A stretch of DNA of 64,000 bases from Microbacterium sp. USTB-Y (lineage in GTDB: Bacteria > Actinomycetota > Actinomycetes > Actinomycetales > Microbacteriaceae): contig NZ_JAGMTU010000003.1 of the NCBI RefSeq assembly GCF_023703415.1, forward strand, positions 496,001-560,000, in the 5' to 3' direction. Each line of letters opens with the position of its first letter. Position 1 is the first letter of the stretch. This document shows positions 7,134 through 15,270 of the stretch, piece by piece. Made by a program: the position numbers and the translations under genes. The notes under the pieces were generated by a model, which saw nothing but the letters and a program-made list of their open reading frames with translations, did no database searches and had not been told where the DNA came from.

Positions 7134-7934
7134 TCACCGGAGGACGACGCTGGCCTCGGACGTGTAGGCCGAGAAGGTCACCGACTCCTGCGCGTACAGC
7201 CGGATCCCGTCCGCGTCGTGCGAGAGATACCCGATCGACACATCCTGGCCGAGCGTGAGCGCGTAGTCGCCTCCGCGCATCGTCAGCACGATCGCCCCCT
7301 CGAGCGCGGGCGCGAACACGATGGTGCCGTCGTCGCCGAGCAGCCGGGCCAGGTGCTGGTGCACCGGGTGGCCGTGATCGACCGTCTCGGCGGCCGCGGT
7401 GTACAGCTCGGCTGACAGCAGGAGCGCGTACGGCCCCTGCACACCGACCGTGCGGAGGACCGTGAGCGCCTGCGCGACCGCGGCCGGAAGCTCCTGCGGA
7501 TCCGACGGGAGCGGGATCACGGCGTTCGAGCTGCTCGAGACGATGCCCTGCACGCCCGCCGCCTGGGATCCGGCGAACACCAGGGTGTCCTCGGCGGTGG
7601 CCAGCGCCTCCACGGCGTCCTTCACCGGCTGCCAGTCGGAGTCCTGTGCGCCGCGCTCGACATCGTCGACGGCCGCGTGGGTCACGGTGAACGGGGCGCG
7701 CAGCTCGATGAGCGGCTGCACCTGCCGGCGGCGCGCCTCGACCGCCCCGGCGGGGGCGTCGATCGGCTCGACGTGCCCGGTGCCGATCGCGGACAGCTCG
7801 GGTCCGCCCGCCTCGGGCACGTCGACGACGCGACGTCCGGCGATGCGGGTGATGAAGGTGCGGCGCGCCTCGTCGTCGATCTGATCCCAGGCGGCGGAGG
7901 AGATCGGTGCGAGTCTGCGGTGGAGGTTGTCCAT
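7134..7934 (-). CDS. Encapsulin nanocompartment shell protein (family 1, linocin M18-like)
   Basis: This 266-residue protein is exactly the usual length of a family 1 encapsulin with HK97-type fold. Recognisable parts are the N-terminal MDNLHRRLAPISSAAWDQID helix, FITRIAGRRVVDVPE, the long E-loop region, the GIVSSSSN segment, GPYALLLSAELYTAA and the C-terminal GQDVSIGYLSHDADGIRLY. Sixty such subunits self-assemble into a roughly 24-nm shell with pores. The ATG at 7934 has GAAAGG upstream. The DyP peroxidase gene immediately upstream encodes a C-terminal cargo-loading peptide, so that enzyme is the expected cargo. Confidence 0.95.
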   Translation of the reverse strand: MDNLHRRLAPISSAAWDQIDDEARRTFITRIAGRRVVDVPEAGGPELSAIGTGHVEPIDAPAGAVEARRRQVQPLIELRAPFTVTHAAVDDVERGAQDSDWQPVKDAVEALATAEDTLVFAGSQAAGVQGIVSSSSNAVIPLPSDPQELPAAVAQALTVLRTVGVQGPYALLLSAELYTAAAETVDHGHPVHQHLARLLGDDGTIVFAPALEGAIVLTMRGGDYALTLGQDVSIGYLSHDADGIRLYAQESVTFSAYTSEASVVLR

Positions 7935-7960
7935 GTCTGCGGCCTTTCGCGGGGTGGGGG

Positions 7961-8980
7961 TCAGTGCGCGGCGGCGGTTCGGAGTCCGCCGATGCCCAGG
8001 TCCGTCGTCGGCGCGTCGGCATCCACCGGCGCCACCTCGGCCGGAGCCGCGGCGGGTCCCGGCCCCGGCACGTCGTCGAGGAAGTCCACGGTGGGGGTGA
8101 AGAACAGGGTGCCGGTGCGAGCGGTCGAGAAGTCGAGGATCCGGTCCGTGTTGCCGGGAGGGCTGCCCAGGAACATGTTGCGCAGCATCTGCTCGATCAC
8201 GCCCGGATCCGCGGCGTAGCCGATGAAGTAGGTGCCGAACTCCTCGGTGCCGAGCTCGCCGAACGGCATGTTGTCGCGCAGGATCTGCCGCTGCACTCCG
8301 TCGGCGTCGATGATCGTGTTGAGGTGCACGTGGGAGTTGACCGGCTTGACCGCGTCGGGCATCTCGACGTCCTCGAGCTTGCTGCGGCCGATCACGCGCT
8401 CCTGCTCCTCGATCGGCAGGGCACCCCACGCCCCCAGATCGTGGGTGTATTTCTGCACGATCACGTAGCTGCCGCCGGCGTAGTCCGGATCCTCGTCGTC
8501 GATGAGCACCGCGGCCGGAGCGGCGGCCCCCTCGGGGTTCTCGGTGCCGTCCACGAAGCCGAGCAGATCCCGCTCGTCGAAGTACTTGAAGCCGTGGGTC
8601 TCGTCGATCACCACGGCATGACCGCGCAGCCGGTTCATGACCTGCCGAGACAGCTCGAAGCACACGTCCATGTGGTGGGCGCGCACGTGCAGCAGCAGGT
8701 CTCCCGGGGTTCCCGGCGCGCTGTGCCGCGGACCCTCCAGCGGCACGAACGGGTGCAGGCCCTTCGGGCGCGGCAGCGCGAACATCCGGTCCCAGAACTC
8801 CGCGCCGATGCCGAGGACGCAGTTCAGCTCATCGTCCGGGATCCGGAACGACACCGATCGCGTGATGCTGGACAGGTCGGCGAGGACGTCGCGCACGACC
8901 TCCTCGCTACCCTCGTTCACCGTGAGGACGAGGAAGAGCGCGGCCCGGGCCGGCGGTGCGACGAACTGCTGAGTGACCAC
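7961..8980 (-). CDS. Dye-decolorizing (DyP) haem peroxidase, encapsulin cargo
   Basis: This 339-residue DyP peroxidase carries the GFVDGTENP motif at 141-149, whose Asp is the distal catalytic residue. A C-terminal HLNTIIDADG...QILRDNMPFG region holds the haem-binding core, and FGTYFIGYA is also seen. A Pro/Ala-rich linker then leads to DLGIGGL at residues 327-333, six residues from the end. This matches the known encapsulation signal (S/D-L-x-I-G-S/G-L). It should use H2O2 to oxidise substrates inside the shell. The GTG start at 8980 has GAGGGGA upstream. It is the first gene of the DyP-encapsulin-DUF488 operon. Confidence 0.95.
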   Translation of the reverse strand: MVTQQFVAPPARAALFLVLTVNEGSEEVVRDVLADLSSITRSVSFRIPDDELNCVLGIGAEFWDRMFALPRPKGLHPFVPLEGPRHSAPGTPGDLLLHVRAHHMDVCFELSRQVMNRLRGHAVVIDETHGFKYFDERDLLGFVDGTENPEGAAAPAAVLIDDEDPDYAGGSYVIVQKYTHDLGAWGALPIEEQERVIGRSKLEDVEMPDAVKPVNSHVHLNTIIDADGVQRQILRDNMPFGELGTEEFGTYFIGYAADPGVIEQMLRNMFLGSPPGNTDRILDFSTARTGTLFFTPTVDFLDDVPGPGPAAAPAEVAPVDADAPTTDLGIGGLRTAAAH

Positions 8981-9171
8981 CGGATCCGTCCCCTCCGCGC
9001 GCGTTCGCGACGCACGGTCAGCCTGTCATGGGAGGGCATCCGCTTCAAGCCGGTTGTCGTCGCGATCAGCGGGACTTGGCCCGGAGGACAGGCGGACGGT
9101 CCGGCGCGCCTGCTCCGGAGGCGGCGCCTCGATCGCGTCCCGGGCACTGCCCCCCGGTCCTCGCCGGCCGG

Positions 9172-10068
9172 TCATCCCCACGCCGGATCGCCGGGAACAC
9201 CGAGGTAGCCGGCGCGGAGCTCATCCACCAGCGAAGGCCGGGTGGAGCGCCAGCCGAGCCGCTCGCGCGCCCGGTCGGCGGCGGCGTGCTGATCGAGAAG
9301 GAGCACTCCGGCGAGCGCCGGTCCGATCCGTCGAGCGGTCTCCTCGGCGGTCTCCGCGCGCACCGTGGCGCCCTCGGCCGATGCGGCGGCCGCCGCCAGC
9401 TCGGCGACGGTCTCGGTCGCCCCGGATGCCGCGATGTACACGTCGTCGACGTGCGATTCGGCGCCGATGATCCGGACGTACAGATCGGCGAGGTCATCGA
9501 CGTGCACGGTGGCCCACTGCTGGGAGCCGTCTCCGATCAGCGGGAGCACCGGCTGCGCCCCGCTGCGGTCGATGTCGTCGACGAACCGGCGCGGGATGCC
9601 CTGGCCGTGCCCGTACACGATCCCGGGCGCGACCACGACGACGCGCATCCCCTCGCCGTCGTCCGCGAGCAGCCCCCGCGCGGTCTCGTCCATCCAGGCC
9701 ACGGCCGCCGGCGGCGCCGAGGGCGACTTCTCCGTGAGATCCCGTCCCGATCCGTAGGTCCACAGACTGCTCGTGTAGACGAAGGGCTTGTCACTCGTCA
9801 GCAGCCCCGGCGTGACGGCGGCGATGAAGTCCGCATCCTCGGAACGGGACGTGGCGGTGTGGATCACGCCGTCCGACTCCAGCGCGAGATCCGACACCGT
9901 GCGGGTGTCCTCCTCGGAGGCGAGGAACGGATCCGCTCCCGCCGCACGCACCTCGTCCGCATCGTCCTGGCCGTCGACGAGGGCGGTAACCCGATAGCCG
10001 GCGGCGATCAGCGCCTCCATCACACCTCGTCCGATGAAGCCCGTCGCACCGGTCAGCAGCACGCTCAT
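9172..10068 (-). CDS. NAD(P)-dependent epimerase/dehydratase-type SDR
   Basis: This 298-residue protein has an atypical/extended SDR fold: the Rossmann nucleotide motif GATGFIGRG at residues 7-15, strands AALIAAGYRVTALVD and DGVIHTAT, the FVYTSSLWTYG substrate segment and the VVVVAPGIVYGHGQG stretch. The canonical YxxxK is not evident at the expected place (the sequence there is AVAWMDETARGLL), so catalytic activity is uncertain. Such proteins are often annotated as NAD-dependent epimerase or NmrA-like reductase. The ATG overlaps the preceding 87-residue gene by four bases (ATGA). Confidence 0.8.
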   Translation of the reverse strand: MSVLLTGATGFIGRGVMEALIAAGYRVTALVDGQDDADEVRAAGADPFLASEEDTRTVSDLALESDGVIHTATSRSEDADFIAAVTPGLLTSDKPFVYTSSLWTYGSGRDLTEKSPSAPPAAVAWMDETARGLLADDGEGMRVVVVAPGIVYGHGQGIPRRFVDDIDRSGAQPVLPLIGDGSQQWATVHVDDLADLYVRIIGAESHVDDVYIAASGATETVAELAAAAASAEGATVRAETAEETARRIGPALAGVLLLDQHAAADRARERLGWRSTRPSLVDELRAGYLGVPGDPAWG

Positions 10069-10328
10069 CTTTCCTCCTCGTCCGTTCCGGTCTCCCCCGT
10101 CGCGAGATCCTCCGGCCCCTCATAGGCGAGCAGGTAGGAGAACCACCGGCCGTCCCGCTCCTCCGGTTCGATGTCGTAGACCTTCACCCATCGCCGGCCG
10201 TCGTGCTCCACGATCCGGCGGAGCTCGTCCTCCGGCCTCCGATCGACGAGGACGAGCCCTTCGACCCGCTCCACCACGGGGCCGAACGGCCGATCCCGCA
10301 ACACCGCCGCGTACGTCTCCGGGTTCAT
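10065..10328 (-). CDS. Conserved-looking hypothetical protein (87 aa)
   Basis: Translation from the ATG at 10328 (GGTGAGG just upstream) gives MNPETYAAVLRDRPFGPVVE and so on: a short alpha/beta-like protein with a central WVKVYDIEPEERDGRWFSY stretch and an acidic tail. It overlaps the SDR gene by four bases (ATGA), so the two are translationally coupled. No family was recognised and no motif suggests an activity. The longer frame upstream has no ribosome-binding site and reads as low-complexity Pro/Gly/Arg, so it was trimmed. Confidence 0.65.
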   Translation of the reverse strand: MNPETYAAVLRDRPFGPVVERVEGLVLVDRRPEDELRRIVEHDGRRWVKVYDIEPEERDGRWFSYLLAYEGPEDLATGETGTDEEER

Positions 10329-10636
10329 CCTCACCGCCCCCGCTGCTCGTGGCCACCCCCTCGTGGTCCGCCACGCTAATCCTCCTCCGCCGGTGGCGGG
10401 AGGGCGTCGTGGCGGACCTGTCACGGCGCACAAGCGGCACTGTGGGCGGTGACAGACGTCCCGTCCGGCAGCGCGGCCGCGCGTTCGGGCCGTGATCTGC
10501 TGGAGGCGCGGGGCGGCCTCGCCGACGGCGTAACCTCGCTGTCAGCGATGCGCACGGGATGGAGCGGCCTCCCGGCGGGATCGAGGAGAGCGGATATGAC
10601 GGAACGCGCGGCGGATCTCTCGCACACGGGGATCCG
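10329..10636. other. Divergent intergenic region with nested palindrome
   Basis: This 308-bp gap lies between the 87-aa gene (minus) and the PucR-type gene (plus). It contains a perfect 11-nt inverted repeat GGTCCGCCACG (10365-10375) / CGTGGCGGACC (10408-10418), enclosing an imperfect stem around CTCCGCC-ggt-GGCGGGAG. It resembles the other long palindromes of the window. Promoters must lie here, but no convincing -10/-35 pair was seen. Confidence 0.6.
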
Positions 10637-11839
10637 ATGAGCACGACCGACCGCGATGAGGGCATCGCCTGGGTCGAGCGCCGGCTGCCGAGCCTGATCG
10701 AGAGGGTCTACGCCCGCAGCGTCGAGACCCTGCCCGTCTACGAGGACGAGAAGCACGTCTCCACCGGGGAGCTGCGGCGCTCGATCGAGGAGAACCTGCG
10801 CTTCCTCGTGCACGCGCTGCGGCACCCCGGAGAACCGCTCGACCTCGCCGTCCCCGAGCAGACCGGCAGGCGCAGGGCGCACCAGGGCGTGCCGCTGCCC
10901 GAGGTACTGCAGGTGTACCGGATCGGCTTCGGGACCCTGTGGGGAGCCCTCGTCGAGCGCGCCGCCCAGAGCGCACGCACCGAGGTGCTCACCCGGCTGC
11001 TGGACACGTCGACCCGGATCTGGACCGTCGCCGAGGAGCACGCCACGGCGATCACCGAGGCCTATCGCGCCACGACAGCCGAGATCCTGATCTCCCAGGA
11101 GCACCGTCGCGCGGCGCTCGTCGAGGTGCTGCTCACCGGGCACGTCAGCAAGGACGCCGGCCCCTGGGAGGCGGCATCGCTGCTCGGCTTCCCCGCCGAC
11201 GCGGACCTGGTCGTGGTCGCGGCGCAGACGAACGAGGTGGCGGCGGAGTCGCTGCCCGGGATCGCCCGGCGCCTCGCGGACCAGGGGTGCGTCTCGGGCT
11301 GGCGGCTCACGCCGGCCCTGCAGCTCGGCGTGATCGCCCTCGCCCGCCCCGAGGCGATGGACGAGGTCCTCGAGACGCTGCGCGGCTACCCGGGCGCCCG
11401 GGTGGGCGTCAGCCCGCCCTTCGCCGCACGCACCGACGCACCGCGAGCGCTGCGTCTCGCCCGCGCGGCTCTCGCGACGACCTCCCGCAGCGCGATGAAA
11501 GTGCGCGTGTTCAGCGCGAGCCCCATCGCGGCCATGATCGCAGCGGATCCGCACGAGGCCGAGCGCCTCACCGAAGACGTCCTGGGCCCCGTCCTGCACC
11601 TCGCCGAGAGCGACCGCGACGTCATCCTCGAGACCCTCGAGACGTACATCGACACCGGCGGATCCGCGACGGATGCCGCGGCGCTGCTGCACTGCCATCC
11701 CAACACGGTGCGGTACCGGCTGCGACGGATCGAGGAGCTCACCGGGCGCAGCTTCACCCGCCCGAACGACATGGCGGAGCTCGCCGCCGCGGCATACGGA
11801 CTCGAGCTGACCAGGATCGCGCAGCACCACGGCGCCTGA
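10637..11839 (+). CDS. PucR-family transcriptional regulator
   Basis: This 400-residue protein has the layout of actinobacterial PucR-type regulators: an N-terminal helical RsbRD-like region ([21 protein letters not shown]), a central GGDEF-like degenerate sensor (about 160-300), and a C-terminal HTH_30 of the PucR type ([40 protein letters not shown], residues about 335-375). Regulators of this class control purine, amino-acid or stress genes as activators. No cognate operon is adjacent. The ATG at 10637 is preferred to upstream in-frame starts because GGGGA precedes it and upstream codons look non-coding. Confidence 0.85.
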   Translation: MSTTDRDEGIAWVERRLPSLIERVYARSVETLPVYEDEKHVSTGELRRSIEENLRFLVHALRHPGEPLDLAVPEQTGRRRAHQGVPLPEVLQVYRIGFGTLWGALVERAAQSARTEVLTRLLDTSTRIWTVAEEHATAITEAYRATTAEILISQEHRRAALVEVLLTGHVSKDAGPWEAASLLGFPADADLVVVAAQTNEVAAESLPGIARRLADQGCVSGWRLTPALQLGVIALARPEAMDEVLETLRGYPGARVGVSPPFAARTDAPRALRLARAALATTSRSAMKVRVFSASPIAAMIAADPHEAERLTEDVLGPVLHLAESDRDVILETLETYIDTGGSATDAAALLHCHPNTVRYRLRRIEELTGRSFTRPNDMAELAAAAYGLELTRIAQHHGA

Positions 11840-11896
11840 TCCGGTCCGGCATGTCCGGATCCCCGTACGTGGCGCGCGATCGGGACAGCTCCGCCC

Positions 11897-11926
11897 CGCT
11901 GCCGACGGTGTCGGCCGTCGGCAGCG
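11897..11926. terminator. Bidirectional stem-loop between convergent genes
   Basis: CGCTGCCGACGG (11897-11908) / CCGTCGGCAGCG (11915-11926) is a perfect 12-bp stem with a 6-nt loop between the convergent PucR-type gene and the 51-aa gene. There is no long U tract, which is common in high-GC actinobacteria. Confidence 0.75.
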
Positions 11927-11933
11927 CGCCGGA

Positions 11934-12089
11934 TCAGATCCGGTCGAGGCCCTCCTTGCGGCGCTCGTCCTGCGATCCCTCGTCGTCGACGCCGCCGGTC
12001 TCGTCGAAGGCCTCGTCGCGGTGATGCTGCCGGCGCTCCTCCTGCTCCTGCCGGTCCTCGCGCAGCTCGTCGTTCTTGTCGTGACCCAT
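11934..12089 (-). CDS. Small highly charged hypothetical protein (51 aa)
   Basis: The ATG at 12089 is preceded by GAGGAGGA, a strong ribosome-binding site. The protein MGHDKNDELREDRQEQEERR continues with His, Asp and Glu-rich sequence and ends KEGLDRI. It is extremely hydrophilic and probably disordered or a single helix. It ends eight bases from the stem-loop that separates it from the PucR-type gene. No family was recognised. Small acidic/basic proteins of this sort are often stress-induced in Microbacteriaceae, but that is an impression, not a homology claim. Confidence 0.6.
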   Translation of the reverse strand: MGHDKNDELREDRQEQEERRQHHRDEAFDETGGVDDEGSQDERRKEGLDRI

Positions 12090-12244
12090 CTCGTCCTCCT
12101 CGTCCGCGCGCGTGAGCACGCTCAGGGACAGGATCCCCCACCCGAGCCGGATCCGCACGGGTTTCTGTACAGGGCGACAATCAGGACGATCCCCCGGCAG
12201 TCCGCCCGCCCCTGGTGAGCTCGCCTCCGGATGCGCCGCGCGGC

Positions 12245-12811
12245 TCACCGCCCGGGCGGGCCGTCGAGCACGGTCGGCACGTACTCGAGCAGCTGCAGCC
12301 GTCCGTCGAAGGTGCGCGATGCGACGAGGTCGAGACGCACGTCGGGGTACCCGTCGAAGATGCGGTCCTGCCCGGTCGCCCCCGTGATCACGGGGAAGAG
12401 CACGACCCGGTAGCGATCGACGAGACCGGCGCTCAGCAGCGACCGGCACAGGGAGACGCTGCCGAGGGTGCGCAGCGGTCGATCCGACTCCTCCTTCAGA
12501 GCGCGCACGAACTCGACCGCGTCTTCGCGGACGAGGGTGGAGTTCGCCCACTCCAGGGGCTCCGGGAGCGTGGCCGAGAACACGTACTTGGGGATCGGGT
12601 CGAGCACCCCGACGCCCTCCTCGCCGCCCGCGGCGAAGGCGGACATGAGCCGATAGGTCGTCGCCCCCATCAGGATCGGGTAGTCCCCGTCCGGCGCCGT
12701 CGCGAGCCACTCGAAGTACTCCGGCCCGCCCATGCCCCACAGGCCCGGCCAGCCCTCGGCGGCGCCGTAGCCGTCGAGGGAGCAGATGAAGTCGATCGTC
12801 AAGGTCTGCAT
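12245..12811 (-). CDS. Dihydrofolate reductase-family / RibD C-terminal domain protein
   Basis: This 188-residue protein starts TLTIDFICSLDGYGA, the RibD_C/DHFR-like first strand and loop. It continues with PILMGATTYRLM, KYVFSATLPEP, RPLRTLGSVSLCRSLLSAGLVDRYRVVLFPVITG and the terminal SRTFDGRLQLLEY strand. The fold binds NADPH; most such actinobacterial proteins have no assigned substrate. The ATG at 12811 has GGAGGAGA upstream. It is divergent from the hydrolase/MarR operon, with which it shares the 12812-12937 promoter region, so the same MarR protein may control it. Confidence 0.88.
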   Translation of the reverse strand: MQTLTIDFICSLDGYGAAEGWPGLWGMGGPEYFEWLATAPDGDYPILMGATTYRLMSAFAAGGEEGVGVLDPIPKYVFSATLPEPLEWANSTLVREDAVEFVRALKEESDRPLRTLGSVSLCRSLLSAGLVDRYRVVLFPVITGATGQDRIFDGYPDVRLDLVASRTFDGRLQLLEYVPTVLDGPPGR

Positions 12812-12900
12812 GTCGTCTCCTCCGCACGCCGTCCCGCGCCGGGATCCCGGCGCGATCGGCGGCTTCGCGCAGGAGTCTAAGCGCGTTCTGCCGAAGCCGC

Positions 12901-12938
12901 TCGACAATTTACGTGTCACGACATATAGTGTCGTGACA
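12901..12938 (+). promoter_or_regulatory. Near-consensus promoter with palindromic operator, leaderless start
   Basis: TCGACA (12901-12906) is one mismatch from a consensus -35, and after exactly 17 bases comes TATAGT (12924-12929) as -10. The predicted start of transcription falls at about 12936-12938, on the A of the hydrolase ATG, so the mRNA should be leaderless. A perfect 10-bp inverted repeat TGTCACGACA (12914-12923) / TGTCGTGACA (12929-12938) with a 5-bp spacer covers the -10 and the start codon. This is the expected binding site of the MarR-type repressor encoded two genes on. Confidence 0.8.
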
Positions 12939-13753
12939 TGAACATCATTCAGAATGTCGCGGTCGTCAGCACCGGAACCGTCGCGATCCGGCCCGAGCAT
13001 GTGGCACGACCCTCGACGCCCATGCTCTGGTGGCTGGCCACCTCCCGCCGCTGGACGGCGCCGCGCCCCATCAACGTCTACGTGATCGAGCACGAGAAGG
13101 GCCTGGTGCTGTTCGACACCGGCCAGGATCGGGCCTCGGTCACGGACCCCGACTACTTCCCCGGCGGACTGAACGGCTACTTCTACCGCCGTCTCGCCCG
13201 GTTCACGATCGGCCCCGAGGACACCCTGACGACGCAGCTCGCCCGCATCGGCTACGACATCGCCGACGTCACCGCGGTCGTCGTCTCCCACCTGCACCAG
13301 GATCACATCGGGGGCCTCTCGGAGCTCACGCACGCGCGGATCCTCGTGGGCCGAGCGGAGCTGGACGCGGCGCGCCGCAGGTCCGCCGAGCTCAACGGGT
13401 ATCTGGAGAAGCACATCTTCCTGCCGGGGCTGCGCTGGGAGCCGCTGGCCGGCGAGCTCGATCTCTTCGGCGACGGGGCCATCACCCTGCTCCCCACCCC
13501 CGGGCACACGCCGGGCTCGCTGTCCGCCCTCATCCGGCGCGCGGGACGCAGGCCCCTCCTGCTCGTGGGCGACCTCACCTACGACGTCACCCTGCTCGAG
13601 CAGGGCATCATCCCCGGGGTCGGCGACAGGGCAGGCCTGCTCGCGTCGACCCGGCACGTCGCCGAGCTCGCCGCGCAGCACCCCGGCCTCGTCGTGCTCG
13701 CGGCCCACGACCCGGGTGCGCAGCGTCTGCTCGCCGAGGCGGACCGCCCCTAG
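12938..13753 (+). CDS. MBL-fold metallo-hydrolase, N-acyl-homoserine-lactonase-like
   Basis: This 271-residue metallo-beta-lactamase-fold protein has the zinc motif SHLHQDHIGG (residues 117-126), a downstream PTPGHTPGS histidine and VGDLTYDV aspartate, and a final AAHDPG histidine. This ligand set and length fit the AiiA/AttM-type lactonases, but related proteins hydrolyse other esters, so substrate specificity is uncertain. It is cytoplasmic. It starts on a palindromic operator as a likely leaderless mRNA and is followed nine bases later by its probable MarR-type repressor. Confidence 0.88.
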   Translation: MNIIQNVAVVSTGTVAIRPEHVARPSTPMLWWLATSRRWTAPRPINVYVIEHEKGLVLFDTGQDRASVTDPDYFPGGLNGYFYRRLARFTIGPEDTLTTQLARIGYDIADVTAVVVSHLHQDHIGGLSELTHARILVGRAELDAARRRSAELNGYLEKHIFLPGLRWEPLAGELDLFGDGAITLLPTPGHTPGSLSALIRRAGRRPLLLVGDLTYDVTLLEQGIIPGVGDRAGLLASTRHVAELAAQHPGLVVLAAHDPGAQRLLAEADRP

Positions 13754-13762
13754 AGTGAAGGG

Positions 13763-14230
13763 ATGAGGCAGGCAGAGCAGATCCGCTACCTCCTGCTCGC
13801 CGCGCAGCGCGAGGGCAACCGCCGGCTCGCGGCGGCGCTCGAGCCGATCGGGCTCTCCCCCGCGCAATCCGAGGTGCTCCGGATCCTCGGGGACCACGGC
13901 GACCAGGGCGAGCTCACCGTCTCCGGAGTCGGACGGATGCTCGTCTGCGACAGCGGCACCAACCCCTCTCGGCTGATCGAGCGTCTGGTGCAGGCGGGCT
14001 ACATCGAACGCGTCGAAGCCGGCGAGGACCGTCGCCGCGTGCACCTGCGCCTGACCCCGACGGGCAGGGCGAAGGAGCAGGAGACCCGCGCGATCGAGGA
14101 CGCGATGTACGCCGAGCTCGACGCGCTGCCCGGTGCCACGGATCTCATCGCCCCCCTGGAGCTGCTCGTGACGGGCGCTCCTGCCGGTGAGGCGCTGAGA
14201 AGGCGCATCGACGCGTCCCGCGGGGCCTGA
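13763..14230 (+). CDS. MarR-family transcriptional regulator
   Basis: This 155-residue protein has the MarR winged helix: IRYLLLAAQREGNRRLAAAL, then GLSPAQSEVLRILGDHG, GELTVSGVGRMLVCDSGTNP (recognition helix), [33 protein letters not shown] (wing). A role as autorepressor of the upstream hydrolase gene is inferred from the operon (9-bp gap) and the palindrome on the promoter at 12914-12938. It may also control the divergent DHFR-like gene. Confidence 0.88.
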   Translation: MRQAEQIRYLLLAAQREGNRRLAAALEPIGLSPAQSEVLRILGDHGDQGELTVSGVGRMLVCDSGTNPSRLIERLVQAGYIERVEAGEDRRRVHLRLTPTGRAKEQETRAIEDAMYAELDALPGATDLIAPLELLVTGAPAGEALRRRIDASRGA

Positions 14231-14394
14231 GCGACGCCTGACCCGCGCGCATCCTCGGCCGTGTCGCCGCCCCGGATAGTGCCCGATCCCGAGAAGCGCA
14301 AGCCCGTAGGTCTCCGCGACGCGAGCGTATAGCCTGCACGGGCCAGCGCAGGCGGATCCTCCGTCCTGCGGATCCCCGTCGAAGAAGGAGTCCC

Positions 14395-14940
14395 ATGAAC
14401 GCCCCGGCGACGACTGCCCCCAAGAACCGCCGCAAGCCCGCGAAGGGCGCGGCACGCACGGCCGAGGAGAACGCGGAGAAGGGCTTCGCCGCGTCCCAGG
14501 AGCTGAGCGACAGCATGCAACGGGTCCTGGTCGATCTGATCGAGCTCTCCCTTCAGGGCAAGCAGGTCCATTGGAACGTGGTGGGCCCGAACTTCCGCGA
14601 CACCCACCTCCAGCTGGACGAGATCATCGACGCCAGCCGCCTGTTCGCCGATACCGTCGCGGAGCGGATGCGCGCCCTGCACGCGCTCCCCGACGGTCGC
14701 AGCGACGTGGTCGCCGAGACGACGACGCTGCCCGAGTGCCCGCACGGCGAGATCGCGACGCGGGACGCGATCGATCTGATGACCGAGCGGCTCGACGGCG
14801 TTGCCGCGACCTGCCGCGACGTGCACGACCAGGTGGACGAGGAGGATCCGACCAGCGCCGACATCCTGCACGCGGTCCTCGAGCGGATCGAGCAGCTGTC
14901 CTGGATGGTCAGCGCCGAGAACCGCACCCCGAAGGGATGA
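14395..14940 (+). CDS. dps: DNA-protection ferritin-like protein Dps
   Basis: This 181-residue protein has the Dps ferroxidase pattern: GKQVHWNVVGPNFRDTHLQL with H59 and H71, and LFADTVAERM with D86 and E90. Twelve subunits make a cage that oxidises iron with peroxide. The N-terminal extension of about 30 residues (APKNRRKPAKGAARTAEE) is rich in Lys/Arg, as in Dps proteins that bind DNA through a basic tail. The start ATG has GAAGAAGGAG upstream. A strong stem-loop at 15053-15088 lies downstream. Confidence 0.93.
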   Translation: MNAPATTAPKNRRKPAKGAARTAEENAEKGFAASQELSDSMQRVLVDLIELSLQGKQVHWNVVGPNFRDTHLQLDEIIDASRLFADTVAERMRALHALPDGRSDVVAETTTLPECPHGEIATRDAIDLMTERLDGVAATCRDVHDQVDEEDPTSADILHAVLERIEQLSWMVSAENRTPKG

Positions 14941-15052
14941 GGGCGGCGGCGCACGGCCATCGCGACGTCCTCGACTCCGCAATGGCCGCGCGGGGCATCG
15001 TCCGCGACGTCCACGCCGAGGTGACGGAGACGCGCGACCGGTGACCGAACAA

Positions 15053-15088
15053 GGGGAGCCGGACGGAGGCGAAACCGTCCGGCTCCCC
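15053..15088. terminator. Strong stem-loop downstream of dps
   Basis: GGGGAGCCGGACGG (15053-15066) / CCGTCCGGCTCCCC (15075-15088) is a perfect 14-bp stem with an 8-nt loop AGGCGAAA. It has no U tract. It is likely the rho-independent-type terminator of the dps transcript. Confidence 0.8.
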
Positions 15089-15245
15089 GGCGTTCCACGG
15101 CTTGGCGAGCGACCGGAAGCCTGGGGGACCCCGCATGCGCCGTGGAACCTTCCCACGCTTCACGCTATTGCCCGGCGCCCGCGGCGGGCAGGGGCTTGAC
15201 GACGGATACGGGAGCGGCTAGTCCGGCCTTCCTCCCACCGACCTC

Positions 15246-15259
15246 AGTGGAAGTCGCCG
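15246..15259. repeat. Direct repeat of dnaB 3' end, left copy
   Basis: AGTGGAAGTCGCCG is identical, in the same orientation, to 21989-22002, which encodes the last codons and part of the stop of dnaB. The match stops at 14 bases on both sides. It abuts the left terminal repeat of the element at 15260. Confidence 0.8.
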
Positions 15260-15270
15260 TGTAGGTTCCA
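15260..15270. repeat. Left terminal inverted repeat of the element
   Basis: TGTAGGTTCCA here is the exact reverse complement of TGGAACCTACA at 21863-21873. Reading inward from each end, TGGC recurs at positions 20-23 and TTGGC at 50-54 of both ends, which suggests repeated transposase-binding sites. Confidence 0.7.

Noticed and set aside
10421..11830. A 469-codon minus-strand frame antisense to the PucR-type gene
   Set aside because: It is the complementary shadow of a gene with clear HTH conservation; the composition is Arg/Asp/His/Gly-rich.
15092..15148. A c-di-AMP (ydaO) riboswitch
   Set aside because: The closing stem and G-rich loop look suggestive, but I could not align the conserved ydaO core, and no typical downstream gene is present.
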